Position numbers and translations under genes: made by a program
Notes under the pieces: generated by a model
Told to the model about the DNA's origin: nothing
Database searches by the model: none
The model's input: the letters and a program-made list of their open reading frames with translations, nothing else
Source of the DNA: Tragulus kanchil
Taxonomy: Eukaryota > Chordata > Mammalia > Artiodactyla > Tragulidae
DNA length: 64,000 nt
Assembly: GCA_022376925.1 (NCBI GenBank)
Contig: JAIOJX010000032.1
Coordinates: 117,281,979 to 117,345,978, forward strand
Direction: 5' to 3'
Part shown: one piece after another, positions 11,321 to 23,093 of the stretch
Numbering within the stretch: position 1 is the stretch's first letter
Layout of the letters: the number at the start of each line of letters is the position of its first letter

Positions 11321-13070
11321 ATAGACTTATATTATCACATTAAGTGAAGTAAATCAGACAGAGAAAGACAAATAGCATATGATATCATTTATATGTGGAC
11401 CTAAAATATTATACAAATGAACCTACTGACAAAACAGAAACAGGCCTCTTCAACAAATGGTGCTGGGAAAATTGTACAGCTACATGCAAAAAAATGAACT
11501 TGGAACATTCCCTGACACCATACACAAAGATCAACTCAAAATGGATTAAAGACCTAAATGTAACACCAGAAACCATCAAACTCTTAGAGGAGAATATAGG
11601 CAAAACCCTCAAGGACATAAATCAAAGCAAGATCTTCTCTGACCCACCTACTAGAATAGCGGGAACTAAAAAGAAAAATTAACATGTGGGACCTCATGAA
11701 ACTTAAAAGCTTTTGTACAGCAAAGGAAACTACAAAAAAAGCTGAACAGATAACCCACAGAATGGGAGAAAATAACAGCAAATGAAACAACAGACAAAGA
11801 ATCAATCTCTAAAATCTACAAGCAACTCAGACAACTCAACATCGGAAAAATGAACAAACCAATCAAAAAATGGGAAAAGGACCTAAACAGATACCTCTCC
11901 AAAGAGGACATACAGATGGCCAAAAAACACATGAATCGATGCTCAACCTCGCTTATTATTAGAGAAATGCAATCAAAGCTATGGTTTTCCCAGTAGTGAT
12001 GTATGGATGTGAGTGTTGGACCATAAAGAAGGCTGAGCACTGAAGAATCGATGGCTTTGAACTATAGTGTTGGAGAAAGTTCTTAGAGAGTCCCTTTGAC
12101 TGCAAGGAGATGAAACCAGTCAATCCTAAAGGAAATCAACTATGAATATTCATTTAAAGGACTGAGACTGAAGTTGAAGCTTCAATACTTTGACCACCTG
12201 ACATGAAGAGACAACTCATTGGAAAAGAGCCTGATGTTTGGAAAAATAGAAGGAAAAAGGGACGCCAGAGGATGATGGTTGGATGGCATCAATGAGTCAA
12301 GAGACATGGGGTTGAGCAAGCTCCAGGAGATGGTGAGGGATGGGCAAACGTGATGTGCTGCAGTCCATGGGGTAGCAAAGAGTCGGGCACGACTGAGTGA
12401 CTGAACTGAATTGTATTGATAGACTTATATTATCACATTAAGTGAAGTAAATCAGACAGAGAAAGACAAATAGCATATGATATCATTTATATGTGGACCT
12501 AAAATATTATACAAATGAACCTACTGACAAAACAGAAACAGGCCTCTTCAACAAATGGTGCTGGGAAAATTGTACAGCTACATGCAAAAAAATGAACTTG
12601 GAACATTCCCTGACACCATACACAAAGATCAACTCAAAATGGATTAAAGACCTAAATGTAACACCAGAAACCATCAAACTCTTAGAGGAGAATATAGGCA
12701 AAACCCTCAAGGACATAAATCAAAGCAAGATCTTCTCTGACCCACCTACTAGAATAGCGGGAACTAAAAAGAAAAATTAACATGTGGGACCTCATGAAAC
12801 TTAAAAGCTTTTGTACAGCAAAGGAAACTACAAAAAAAGCTGAACAGATAACCCACAGAATGGGAGAAAATAACAGCAAATGAAACAACAGACAAAGAAT
12901 CAATCTCTAAAATCTACAAGCAACTCAGACAACTCAACATCGGAAAAATGAACAAACCAATCAAAAAATGGGAAAAGGACCTAAACAGATACCTCTCCAA
13001 AGAGGACATACAGATGGCCAAAAAACACATGAATCGATGCTCAACCTCGCTTATTATTAGAGAAATGCAA
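10875..13070. repeat. Tandem duplication 3 (1098 bases)
   Basis: Positions 10875-11972 recur at 11973-13070 with a constant offset of 1098. One difference is C at 11243 against T at 12341 in a CpG context, which looks like a haplotype difference. The unit begins in BovB and ends inside L1 ORF2, so its borders ignore element structure. Confidence 0.95.
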
Positions 13071-13905
13071 ATCAAAACTACAATGAGGTATCACCTCACA
13101 CCCGTCAGAATGTCCATCATCCACAAATCGACAGACAATAAATGCGGGAGAGGATGCGGAGAAAAGGGAACACTCTTGCATTGCTGGTGGGAATGTCAAT
13201 TGATACAGCCTCTATGGAAGACAGTATGCAGATTCCTTAAAAAACGAAAAATAGAAGCACCATATGATCCAGCAATCCCACTATTAGGCTTATACCCTGA
13301 CGAAATCAAAACTGAAAGAGGCACCTGTACCCCAATGTTCACTGCAACTCTCTATACAATAGCTAGAACATGGAAGCAATCTAGATGTCCATCGATGAAT
13401 GAATGGATACAGAAGCTCTGGTACACATATATAATGGAATACTACACAGCTGTAAAAAGAAATGCAGAAGAATCAGCCCTAATGAGGTGGCTGGATCTAG
13501 AACCTATCAATAGAAAGTGAAGTAAGTCAAAAAGAGAAAGACAAGTACAATATACTAACACATATATATGGAATCTAGTAGGATGGTAATGATAACACAT
13601 ACAGTGAAGCGATGAGAAAACAGACAAAACAGACATGGAAAATAGATATATGGACACTGTGGGGGATGAACAGTGGGTGGGAGGCGTAAAGGAAGTAGCA
13701 TGAAGACCTGTACTATCATATGTGAAAGAAATAACTACTGTCATTGTGCTATAGAAAAGGGGATCCTGTAGGGGCACTGTGAGACGGCCTGGAGGGGTGG
13801 GATGGGAGGATGTGCATATGACTAATTTGGGATCATACATATCTGTAAACAACAACTCTGTAAAAGGAAAAAGTAAAATAAAAATTAAAAAAAAAAAAAG
13901 ACAGA
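11444..13905 (+). mobile_element. L1 ORF2 C-terminal fragment with 3' UTR, inserted in an older L1 3' end
   Basis: A 5'-truncated sense L1. Positions 12493-12780 encode an ORF2p segment ([20 protein letters not shown]) and 12948-13520 the C terminus of 190 residues, with the cysteine-rich region [20 protein letters not shown] and the conserved [17 protein letters not shown] block. A frameshift separates the two. The 3' UTR ends with a poly-A at about 13890-13900. The host L1 3' UTR is split between '...aaaacagaaacag' (about 11443) and 'acagactcatagatg' (about 13902). The first 0.5 kb is repeated by duplication 3. Confidence 0.9.
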
Positions 13906-14314
13906 CTCATAGATGTAGAAAACAAACAGTTACCAAAGGTGAAAGATGGAGGGACAAATTAGGAGATAGGATTAATATGTATATACTGTCATATAAAACA
14001 GATAACTAGCAAGGACCTACTGTATAGCACAGGTAACTCTACTCAATGCTCTGTAATAACCTATATGGGAAAAGAATCTAAAAAAGAACGGATTGCTGTA
14101 TATCTGAAACTAACACAACATTGTAAAACCACTATATCCAACAATAAACAAATAAATATGATACACACGAACTTACTGACGAAACAAAAATAGACCCATG
14201 GACAGAGTAAACAAATTTATTGCTACCAAAGGGGAAAAGCAGGGGATGATAAAATTAAGAGCTTCGTATTAGCAGGTACAAATTACATTGCATATAAAAT
14301 CAACAAGGTCCTCT

Positions 14315-14427
14315 CGTGGAATGGGTTGCCATTTCCTTCTCCAAGGGATCTTCCCAACTCAGGGACTGAACCCAGGTCTCCTGCGTTGCAGGCAGATTCT
14401 TTACTGTCTGAGCCACCAGGGAAGCCC
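14315..14427 (-). mobile_element. Bov-tA SINE fragment
   Basis: Reverse-oriented Bov-tA: 'gttgccatttccttctccaa', 'gaacccaggtctcctgcgtt', 'gattctttactgtctgagcc' and the terminal 'accagggaagccc'. Bov-tA SINEs are ruminant-specific. Confidence 0.85.
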
Positions 14428-14470
14428 TATAGCATAGGGGACTATATTCAATATCATGTAATAAGATATA

Positions 14471-14546
14471 ATGGAATATATATATATATGTATGTGGGGG
14501 TGGGTATATATGTGTGTATATATATATACACACACACATATACATA
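14471..14546. repeat. AT/GT microsatellite
   Basis: A compound simple repeat: (TA)n, a GGGGGTGGG interruption, then TA/TG and (CA)n. It is likely to vary in length. Confidence 0.85.
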
Positions 14547-14666
14547 AACTGAATTACTTCACTATATGCCAGAAATGAACACAAAATTGCAAATTACTTA
14601 TACTTTAAGGGAAAAAAAATAGATATGTTTTATCCCATAACATGGTCTATTTGAATGTTCCACGTG

Positions 14667-16962
14667 AGCTTGAGGAGAAATGTGTATTATGTTGTTGTTA
14701 GGTGAAACAGTCTATGGCTGTCGATTATAGCCAGTTGATTGATGGTGTGATTGAGTTCAACTAGGTTCTTACTGATTTCCTGCCATCTGGATCTGTCCAT
14801 TTCTGACAAAGGAGTGTTGAAGTCTCCAACTATGATAGTATTCATCTATTTCTCTTTGCAATTTTACTAATTTTTGCCTCACATAGTTTGAGACTCTATT
14901 ATTAGGTGTATATACATTAAGAACTCTTATGTAATGCCTTCTTTATCAGAGATAACTTTCCTTGCTTTTAAGTCTGCTTTGTCTGGAATGAATATAGCTA
15001 CTCCTACTTTATTTTGACTAGCGTTAGCACAGTATATTTTTCTTCATTTCCTTTTCATTTGTATGTGTCTTTATAATTAAAATGGCTTACTTGTAGACCC
15101 AAAAACAAGTTAGGTCTTGGTTTTTTTGATCCAATCTCTGTCTTTTAATTGGTACATTTAGACTACTGATATTCGAAGTGACTACTGATATATTTGGAGT
15201 ATTACCATATTCATTACTGTTTCCTATTTGTTGTCTTCATTCTTTGTTCTTATTTTTGGCCACGTTTTTTTATATTGGTCTTTCATTTATTTATTTTCAT
15301 CCATCTCTGTTATTTGGCCTGTGTGGGCCTCCCATTGCAGTGGCCTCTCCTGTAGCAGAGCACTGGCTCTGGGTGCATGCACTCCAGAGTGCTGGCTCGT
15401 AATTGGACACACTGGTCCAGTCACTCCTGGGCAGACTCTTTACCCACTGGACCACCAGGGAAGCCCCTTTGTTCTTATTTTTATTGTCTAAGCTTTTTGT
15501 AGTTTTAATTGAGCAATTTATAATTCCACTCTTTCCTTCATTAACACAGAGGTTCTGTTTTTTTTAAACTGTTTTTGGTGGTTGCTCTGTATTCACCTCT
15601 CTCTCTAGCTGTGGGGCAGTGGTCTGCTCTGTGCACTCCCCTCTCTTACAGAGCCAAGAATGAGTTGAATTTTCAGTCTGTTCAGTGTTTCACTTGTTGT
15701 TAGTCAGAGTGGCAACTTCCAAGCTCCTTAACATGCAAAACAGGAAACCTCACGCTACAGAACTTTTAAAAATATACTGAACTAGACCAATCTCACAAAC
15801 TACAGATTAAGCTTGAGGAGAAATGTGTATTATGTTGTTGTTAGGTGAAACAGTCTATGGCTGTCGATTATAGCCAGTTGATTGATGGTGTGATTGAGTT
15901 CAACTAGGTTCTTACTGATTTCCTGCCATCTGGATCTGTCCATTTCTGACAAAGGAGTGTTGAAGTCTCCAACTATGATAGTATTCATCTATTTCTCTTT
16001 GCAATTTTACTAATTTTTGCCTCACATAGTTTGAGACTCTATTATTAGGTGTATATACATTAAGAACTCTTATGTAATGCCTTCTTTATCAGAGATAACT
16101 TTCCTTGCTTTTAAGTCTGCTTTGTCTGGAATGAATATAGCTACTCCTACTTTATTTTGACTAGCGTTAGCACAGTATATTTTTCTTCATTTCCTTTTCA
16201 TTTGTATGTGTCTTTATAATTAAAATGGCTTACTTGTAGACCCAAAAACAAGTTAGGTCTTGGTTTTTTTGATCCAATCTCTGTCTTTTAATTGGTACAT
16301 TTAGACTACTGATATTCGAAGTGACTACTGATATATTTGGAGTATTACCATATTCATTACTGTTTCCTATTTGTTGTCTTCATTCTTTGTTCTTATTTTT
16401 GGCCACGTTTTTTTATATTGGTCTTTCATTTATTTATTTTCATCCATCTCTGTTATTTGGCCTGTGTGGGCCTCCCATTGCAGTGGCCTCTCCTGTAGCA
16501 GAGCACTGGCTCTGGGTGCATGCACTCCAGAGTGCTGGCTCGTAATTGGACACACTGGTCCAGTCACTCCTGGGCAGACTCTTTACCCACTGGACCACCA
16601 GGGAAGCCCCTTTGTTCTTATTTTTATTGTCTAAGCTTTTTGTAGTTTTAATTGAGCAATTTATAATTCCACTCTTTCCTTCATTAACACAGAGGTTCTG
16701 TTTTTTTTAAACTGTTTTTGGTGGTTGCTCTGTATTCACCTCTCTCTCTAGCTGTGGGGCAGTGGTCTGCTCTGTGCACTCCCCTCTCTTACAGAGCCAA
16801 GAATGAGTTGAATTTTCAGTCTGTTCAGTGTTTCACTTGTTGTTAGTCAGAGTGGCAACTTCCAAGCTCCTTAACATGCAAAACAGGAAACCTCACGCTA
16901 CAGAACTTTTAAAAATATACTGATAACTAGACCAATCTCACACAAGAAGCCTACAGATTAAG
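14667..16962. repeat. Tandem duplication 4 (about 1.14 kb)
   Basis: Positions 14667-15809 recur at 15810-16962 (offset 1143). The last 50 bases of copy 1 differ from copy 2 by missing bases ('ctgaactagacc' against 'ctgataactagacc', and 'cacaaactac' against 'cacacaagaagcctac'), while the rest is nearly identical. Confidence 0.95.
15286..15466 (-). mobile_element. CHR-derived SINE, short form, internally deleted
   Basis: Reverse orientation, head at 15466 (accaccagggaagcccc). The body is cut between 'tggtccagtcactcctgg' and 'gcagactctttacccactgg', so the B-box region is missing. The second copy, 16429-16609, is from duplication 4. Confidence 0.85.
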
Positions 16963-17174
16963 CATCTGATCAAGTCCTGGCAGTATGACTAAGCTCTGGC
17001 CATATGAAGCTCTAAACTGCTCAAAACAAAACAGTTTGCATCCTTCTATTCTACTGATACCACATGCCTTGGGATTAATTAAGTCTTAAAATTTCCTAGT
17101 GGGAAGGAATTCCATGTTCTAACACACCATTATACAAAGACCTCTCTTTTAGAATATGACACATTATAATAATT

Positions 17175-17438
17175 TTTTTTCGCCACTTCTGTTGGTCTTT
17201 CATTTATTTATTTCCATCCATCTTTGTTCTTTGCCCTGTGTGGGCCTCCCACCGCAGTAGCCTCTCCTGCTACAAAGCACTGGCTCCGGGTGTATGCGCT
17301 CCAGAGAGCTGGTTCGGTAATTGGACACGTCAGTCCAGTCACTCTGTAGCACGTGGGATCTTCCCAGGCCAGGGATCGAACCGGCGCCCCTTGCACTGCA
17401 AGGCAGTGTCCTCACCCACTGGACCACCAGGGAAGCCC
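17175..17438 (-). mobile_element. CHR-derived SINE with perfect 14-bp target-site duplication
   Basis: Reverse-oriented GC-rich SINE. ACATTATAATAATT flanks it at 17161-17174 and 17439-17452, proving retrotransposition with little later decay. The complement of the B box (ggatcgaacc) and the tRNA-like head are intact. The CT-rich extension is absent beyond 'cgccacttctgttggtc'. The false copy is at 18325-18587. Confidence 0.92.
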
Positions 17439-17754
17439 ACATTATAATAATTGATTTATGTCTTTCTCATGCTATAGGCTGAAAGCATAAAGTCTACATT
17501 CATCTTATATTCACTTTACACAGAACGGTTTGTGGACCATAATGATAACAATAATACTGATTACTGAATAAATAATTTAATAATCAAAAAACCCTCTTGA
17601 CTTCTCTTCTTCCCTTCAACATGAAGGAATTCTAATATGTAATCTTGGTTAAGTCATACACGGTATAAACATTAAGGAAAATAATGCTAAAGACATTTAT
17701 TTTTCAAGCTTAGAAGTGCTCTCTAACCTCCACAGAGCAAGAGACATACATTCA

Positions 17755-17905
17755 TTTGATCACTGAGCCTCTCTGAAGCCTGTTTCTATATCTGTAAAAG
17801 AGGATAACAATAATCAATATAAACTATGAAGTTATGAATGTAAAAGCTCCCATTATAGTACATACAGTAGACACTCAACAAAGCATTATTATTAGCATCG
17901 TCATC
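17755..17905 (-). mobile_element. MIR SINE remnant
   Basis: Matches the MIR core in reverse: 'gcctctctgaagcctgtttc', 'tatctgtaaaagaggataac', and 'acagtagacactcaacaaa'. MIRs are ancient mammal-wide SINEs. A second copy at 18905-19055 comes from duplication 5. Confidence 0.7.
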
Positions 17906-19294
17906 AAACTATTAAACCATCACCACCAAATTTCAGTACAAAACAGCCATCTGCTGTGGAAGCTCCTTCAGCTTGACCCTGTTTATTGAGTGAAGGTTAC
18001 AAGGTAAAAGTAAAGGTAAGCCCTGACTTGGTAAGCCATCAGGGTTGATCACATTATTCTATTCGCTGATGTTATAGCACAGAAACAATATACTATTGTA
18101 ATGAGGTCTAACAACCTATTTGAAGTCAAATAATCTGAAAGGTTTAGTTCAAAGATAAAGCTCTAACGGGAAAAAAAAAAATTTTTTGCATCCTTCTATT
18201 CTACTGATACCACATGCCTTGGGATTAATTAAGTCTTAAAATTTCCTAGTGGGAAGGAATTCCATGTTCTAACACACCATTATACAAAGACCTCTCTTTT
18301 AGAATATGACACATTATAATAATTTTTTTTCGCCACTTCTGTTGGTCTTTCATTTATTTATTTCCATCCATCTTTGTTCTTTGCCCTGTGTGGGCCTCCC
18401 ACCGCAGTAGCCTCTCCTGCTACAAAGCACTGGCTCCGGGTGTATGCGCTCCAGAGAGCTGGTTCGGTAATTGGACACGTCAGTCCAGTCACTCTGTAGC
18501 ACGTGGGATCTTCCCAGGCCAGGATCGAACCGGCGCCCCTTGCACTGCAAGGCAGTGTCCTCACCCACTGGACCACCAGGGAAGCCCACATTATAATAAT
18601 TGATTTATGTCTTTCTCATGCTATAGGCTGAAAGCATAAAGTCTACATTCATCTTATATTCACTTTACACAGAACGGTTTGTGGACCATAATGATAACAA
18701 TAATACTGATTACTGAATAAATAATTTAATAATCAAAAAACCCTCTTGACTTCTCTTCTTCCCTTCAACATGAAGGAATTCTAATATGTAATCTTGGTTA
18801 AGTCATACACGGTATAAACATTAAGGAAAATAATGCTAAAGACATTTATTTTTCAAGCTTAGAAGTGCTCTCTAACCTCCACAGAGCAAGAGACATACAT
18901 TCATTTGATCACTGAGCCTCTCTGAAGCCTGTTTCTATATCTGTAAAAGAGGATAACAATAATCAATATAAACTATGAAGTTATGAATGTAAAAGCTCCC
19001 ATTATAGTACATACAGTAGACACTCAACAAAGCATTATTATTAGCATCGTCATCAAACTATTAAACCATCACCACCAAATTTCAGTACAAAACAGCCATC
19101 TGCTGTGGAAGCTCCTTCAGCTTGACCCTGTTTATTGAGTGAAGGTTACAAGGTAAAAGTAAAGGTAAGCCCTGACTTGGTAAGCCATCAGGGTTGATCA
19201 CATTATTCTATTCGCTGATGTTATAGCACAGAAACAATATACTATTGTAATGAGGTCTAACAACCTATTTGAAGTCAAATAATCTGAAAGGTTT

Positions 19295-19669
19295 GTTAGT
19301 CATAATAACAGAAAAGATGTGAATAGTGGGTAGTCAGGTAACAACTAACTCAAAAGACAGCAGATAACTATTAACAAATTATGGCACCTACAGCATAAGA
19401 ATAGCACCGTCAACCTGAACCTAAGAAAGCCCTCTGTTACTGGAGGACTTTCTCTCTTCCTCTTCTCTTTCTTTTCTGTCCCTTTTTTTCTTCACCTCCA
19501 TCCTGACATGCTCTACTATTTCTTCTCTGGGTCTCTTCTTTCTTTTTAACAACTGAAATATAGAACTAAACCCTATCCTTAGCATTTATTATACTTTTCA
19601 AAAAAATAATAAACATACTTTTTTTTTTGAACATAGGTTTTGAAGAAAGAAAATCAGGACTCAATTCCA
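19295..19669. other. Intron 2 sequence, nothing recognised
   Basis: T/C-rich and A-rich single-copy sequence of ST3GAL3 intron 2. I see no gene, clear repeat or regulatory motif. A pyrimidine-rich stretch at about 19440-19550 is simple in composition. Confidence 0.5.
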
Positions 19670-19825
19670 GTTCTAATTATTAGCTATGTAACTTGGGTAA
19701 ATTAATTAAACATTTCAGTTTGCTTAAATGGAAAACAGATAATTTTAGCATCTTCACATGGTTATAGTAAGAAGTAAATTAAATTTGTAAATTACCTAGC
19801 CTAAAACCTCACACACTATAGGTTT
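19670..19825 (-). mobile_element. MIR SINE remnant
   Basis: MIR-like order of 'tagctatgtaacttgggtaa', 'catttcagtttgcttaaatg', and 'attacctagcctaaaacctc', in reverse orientation. Confidence 0.65.
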
Positions 19826-19904
19826 TCCAAAAAGTTAACAACCTTCTCAATTTCTCTAGAAAAAAATTATCTAACCCTTGGTTATGTCTTCTACAGTACC
19901 TCTT

Positions 19905-20234
19905 TCTTTTTTTTTTAAAGATTTATTTATTTACTTATTTTGGTGGGGGTGGGGTGGGGAGGGAGGGGAGCAGGCAGGCCACTTCTATTGGCCTTTCATT
20001 TGTCCATTTTCATCCATCTTTGTTATTTGGTCCATGTAGGCCTCCCATCGCAGTGGCCTCTGTTGTCGCAGAGCACCCGCTCTGGACGCATGCGCTCCAG
20101 AGCCAGGGCTCGGTAATTGGACACATCAGTCCAGCCGCTCTGCGGCACGTGGGATCTTCCCAGGCCAGGGATCGAACTGGCACCCCTTGCACTGCGAGGC
20201 GGTGTCGTTACCCACTGGACCACCAGGGAAGCCC
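19905..20234 (-). mobile_element. CHR-derived SINE, long form, perfect 15-bp target-site duplication
   Basis: Reverse-oriented full-length copy with TCTACAGTACCTCTT at 19890-19904 and 20235-20249. It has the tRNA-like head at the right end, a B box (complement ggatcgaact, one change), the 'acgcatgcgc' core, the CT-rich extension (seen as 'ggtgggggtggggtgggg') and a poly-A/AAATAAAT tail at the left. Confidence 0.93.
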
Positions 20235-20544
20235 TCTACAGTACCTCTTGACAGAAAAGGAGATACCTCCACATTCCTTGTACATATTCCCATCATTTTT
20301 ATGGATATAAATGAACCCAGTCATTATAGATATAGACATGTCTCCAACTACAGAATTTTATACTGCACTGATATATATAACATAGATACAGATACAGATA
20401 TACCCCTTTTTCTGGTTCCTCTCCTTGACTGGAACAGAAAAATTTCAATAGACTCTGGAAACACAAAGTAATTAATGATAACTATAAGCTATGCATTTAA
20501 GAGGCACTTAAACATTACACATAAAGCAAGAATATTAAAGATAT

Positions 20545-20874
20545 AGGGCTTCCCCTGGTGGTCCAGTGGATAAGGACACCGCCTCGCAGTGCAAGGGGTG
20601 CCAATTCGATCCCTGGCCTGGGAGGATCCCACGTGCCGTGGAGTGGCTGGACCGATGTGTCCAATTGCCGAGCCGGAGCTCTGGAGCGCATGCGCCCAGT
20701 GCCGGAGCTCTGTGACGACAGACGCCACAGCGATGGGAGGCCCACAGGAGCCAAAGAACAAAGACGGATGAAAATAGAGAAATGAAAGCTCAATGGAGGT
20801 GGCCCGCCCGCTCCCCTCCCTCCCCAACCTGACTCCCGCCCAAAATAAATAAATAAATAAATCTTAAAAAAAAA
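20545..20874 (+). mobile_element. CHR-derived SINE, long form, perfect 17-bp target-site duplication
   Basis: Forward, full length. AAGAATATTAAAGATAT flanks it at 20528-20544 and 20875-20891. Order: head 'gggcttcccctggtggtcca' with A box, B-box region 'aattcgatccctggcc', GC-rich body with GCGCATGCGC at 20686-20695, 'gaaatgaaagctcaatggag', the CT-rich extension and (AAAT)n. The false copy is at 21627-21957. Confidence 0.93.
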
Positions 20875-20891
20875 AAGAATATTAAAGATAT

Positions 20892-22267
20892 TCTTTATTC
20901 TTTATATTTTTATTCTATAAAGATACTATTCTTTTAAAACTCACTTGAAGATGCTTCAGTGGTTTGGGCCATGTGAGAAAATTATGAACTACTTCACCGG
21001 AATAGTTTCCACATTAAGGAATCAATACAGTAGCAGGCCAATTGCCAGATGCCTCTTCCCACACACTCTAACTCAGCTAACCTCTGAGCTAAAGACTGAT
21101 TCTACCTGCAAGTGAATTCCATACTGGTATCCAGTCGGTGTTTCTAAAAATAAAACTATTTTAGAGAAGAGACATTAGGAATTAGAACTTTCTTGCACCC
21201 AGACCAGATGGCCATCCAACAAAAGAACCAAAAGGAAAGCCATGTGTGGTCACCATGTGACACTTGAAGCTACAGCTAGGAAGACACTGTGCAAAGGTTG
21301 GAGCAGCTCAGCACAAGCTCTCCAACTGCAAACCCCAAACACAACACAGGCGACATTCCTTGTACATATTCCCATCATTTTTATGGATATAAATGAACCC
21401 AGTCATTATAGATATAGACATGTCTCCAACTACAGAATTTTATACTGCACTGATATATATAACATAGATACAGATACAGATATACCCCTTTTTCTGGTTC
21501 CTCTCCTTGACTGGAACAGAAAAATTTCAATAGACTCTGGAAACACAAAGTAATTAATGATAACTATAAGCTATGCATTTAAGAGGCACTTAAACATTAC
21601 ACATAAAGCAAGAATATTAAAGATATAGGGCTTCCCCTGGTGGTCCAGTGGATAAGGACACCGTCTCGCAGTGCAAGGGGCGCCAATTCGATCCCTGGCC
21701 TGGGAGGATCCCACGTGCCGTGGAGTGGCTGGACCGATGTGTCCAATTGCCGAGCCGGAGCTCTGGAGCGCATGCGCCCAGTGCCGGAGCTCTGTGACGA
21801 CAGACGCCACAGCGATGGGAGGCCCACAGGAGCCAAAGAACAAAGACGGATGAAAATAGAGAAATGAAAGCTCAATGGAGGTGGCCCGCCCGCTCCCCTC
21901 CCTCCCCAACCTGACTCCCGCCCAAAATAAATAAATAAATAAATCTTAAAAAAAAAAAGAATATTAAAGATATTCTTTATTCTTTATATTTTTATTCTAT
22001 AAAGATACTATTCTTTTAAAACTCACTTGAAGATGCTTCAGTGGTTTGGGCCATGTGAGAAAATTATGAACTACTTCACCGGAATAGTTTCCACATTAAG
22101 GAATCAATACAGTAGCAGGCCAATTGCCAGATGCCTCTTCCCACACACTCTAACTCAGCTAACCTCTGAGCTAAAGACTGATTCTACCTGCAAGTGAATT
22201 CCATACTGGTATCCAGTCGGTGTTTCTAAAAATAAAACTATTTTAGAGAAGAGACATTAGGAATTAG
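20892..22267. other. Intron 2 sequence, nothing recognised outside the duplicated SINE
   Basis: 20892-21352 and its copy 21974-22437 are single-copy-like intron sequence with no recognisable gene or repeat. The apparent doubling is due to duplication 6. Confidence 0.5.
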
Positions 22268-23093
22268 AACTTTCTTGCACCCAGACCAGATGGCCATCCA
22301 ACAAAAGAACCAAAAGGAAAGCCATGTGTGGTCACCATGTGACACTTGAAGCTACAGCTAGGAAGACACTGTGCAAAGGTTGGAGCAGCTCAGCACAAGC
22401 TCTCCAACTGCAAACCCCAAACCACAACACAGGCGACGCTGAGTGAACCAGAACCAGGCCAGTGTTGGGGGAGGGGTCAGGAAGCCCTACAGAACACAGC
22501 ATAACACAGGAATGCTTGCAACTGAGAGAAAGGGGTTAGGAGTTACGGAGTAGGGAGAAAAGCCATTATTCTATTCAGGTACAAGTTCAGTACCAAAAAG
22601 GGCTAAAAAGATTCAGTAGACAAAAGTTCTTTAGGGAAAATAAAACAAAGACAGTATTAAATTAAAAACTGAAAATCCAACGAAAAGGTAAAGGTGAATG
22701 CTTTAAGAACATTAGAAAACCAACTTCAATAGCAAATCCCAAGGTAATAACTGGCCAGTGAGAGCAGTAGTCAAGTATAACCATTTGAAAAGAACAACAT
22801 TTGAGAACCAGAAGTACTGGTATGGTTTGGATTTTTATTGAAGATAAAAATAGCACATTTTCCTTGAGTTCATAAAAGGATCTGCCATGGCATGCAGTTT
22901 TTATCAAACATCAAAGTTCTCACTCAAGAGCAACAAAAGTATTAGGTGGTTTCTGAGCCTAATTTCCAGGAATGCTCAGTTTACTCTCACTTTCCATCTC
23001 TGAAGAATCTGAGAGCATTGCAGCCCCAGGAAAACCCCATAACTGATCTGCAGCAGGCTTTTTCTGGGGGTAGGCTAGAGTGACCATACTTAC

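Larger units (their letters stand above)
13906..14608 (+). mobile_element. L1 3' UTR remnants
   Basis: Two successive ruminant-type L1 3' UTR pieces (13906-14160 and 14161-14608), each with a 'ttaccaaaggggaaa'-type segment, the 'tactgtatagcacagg' motif and a final 'ctgaaactaacacaacattg'-like end. A Bov-tA fragment and an AT/GT microsatellite interrupt the second. Confidence 0.75.
10760..14620 (+). mobile_element. Nested insertion block flanked by 13-bp target-site duplication
   Basis: The 13-base sequence AGATATGTTTTAT stands at 10747-10759 and again at 14621-14633, just after an A-rich end (14609-14620). The antisense L1 continues on both sides. The block contains BovB, L1 3' UTR and L1 ORF2 pieces and a Bov-tA, so it is a stack of later insertions inside one retrotransposition event. 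About 1.1 kb of it is the false copy of duplication 3. Confidence 0.8.
14634..17034 (-). mobile_element. Old L1, antisense, 5' half (continuation)
   Basis: Continuation of the antisense L1 after the nested block: 'acatggtctatttgaatgtt' and 'gttgttgttaggtgaaacag' are ORF2 complement. After a SINE, the sequence around 15600-15770 resembles L1 5' UTR complement ('cttccaagctccttaacatg'). Everything from 14667 to 15809 is seen again at 15810-16962. The 5' boundary of the element is not clear. Confidence 0.75.
17035..19294. repeat. Tandem duplication 5 with 39-base filler
   Basis: Positions 17035-18145 recur at 18185-19294 (offset 1149-1150). The filler 18146-18184 includes a homopolymer run (aaaaaaaaaaatttttt) at the junction. 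A single-base deletion in copy 2 lies in the SINE B box ('ccaggatcg' against 'ccagggatcg'). Confidence 0.95.
20271..22437. repeat. Tandem duplication 6 (1082 bases)
   Basis: Positions 20271-21352 recur at 21353-22437. The copies differ by C20582/T21664 and T20599/C21681 (the latter in a CpG) and by one base near the end. The last 170 bases of copy 2 are also the start of duplication 7, so that segment occurs three times (21186-21352, 22268-22437 and from 23454). Confidence 0.95.

Noticed and set aside
12948..13520. 190-residue frame as an intact gene
   Set aside because: It is the C terminus of L1 ORF2p, separated by a frameshift from the rest of the ORF.
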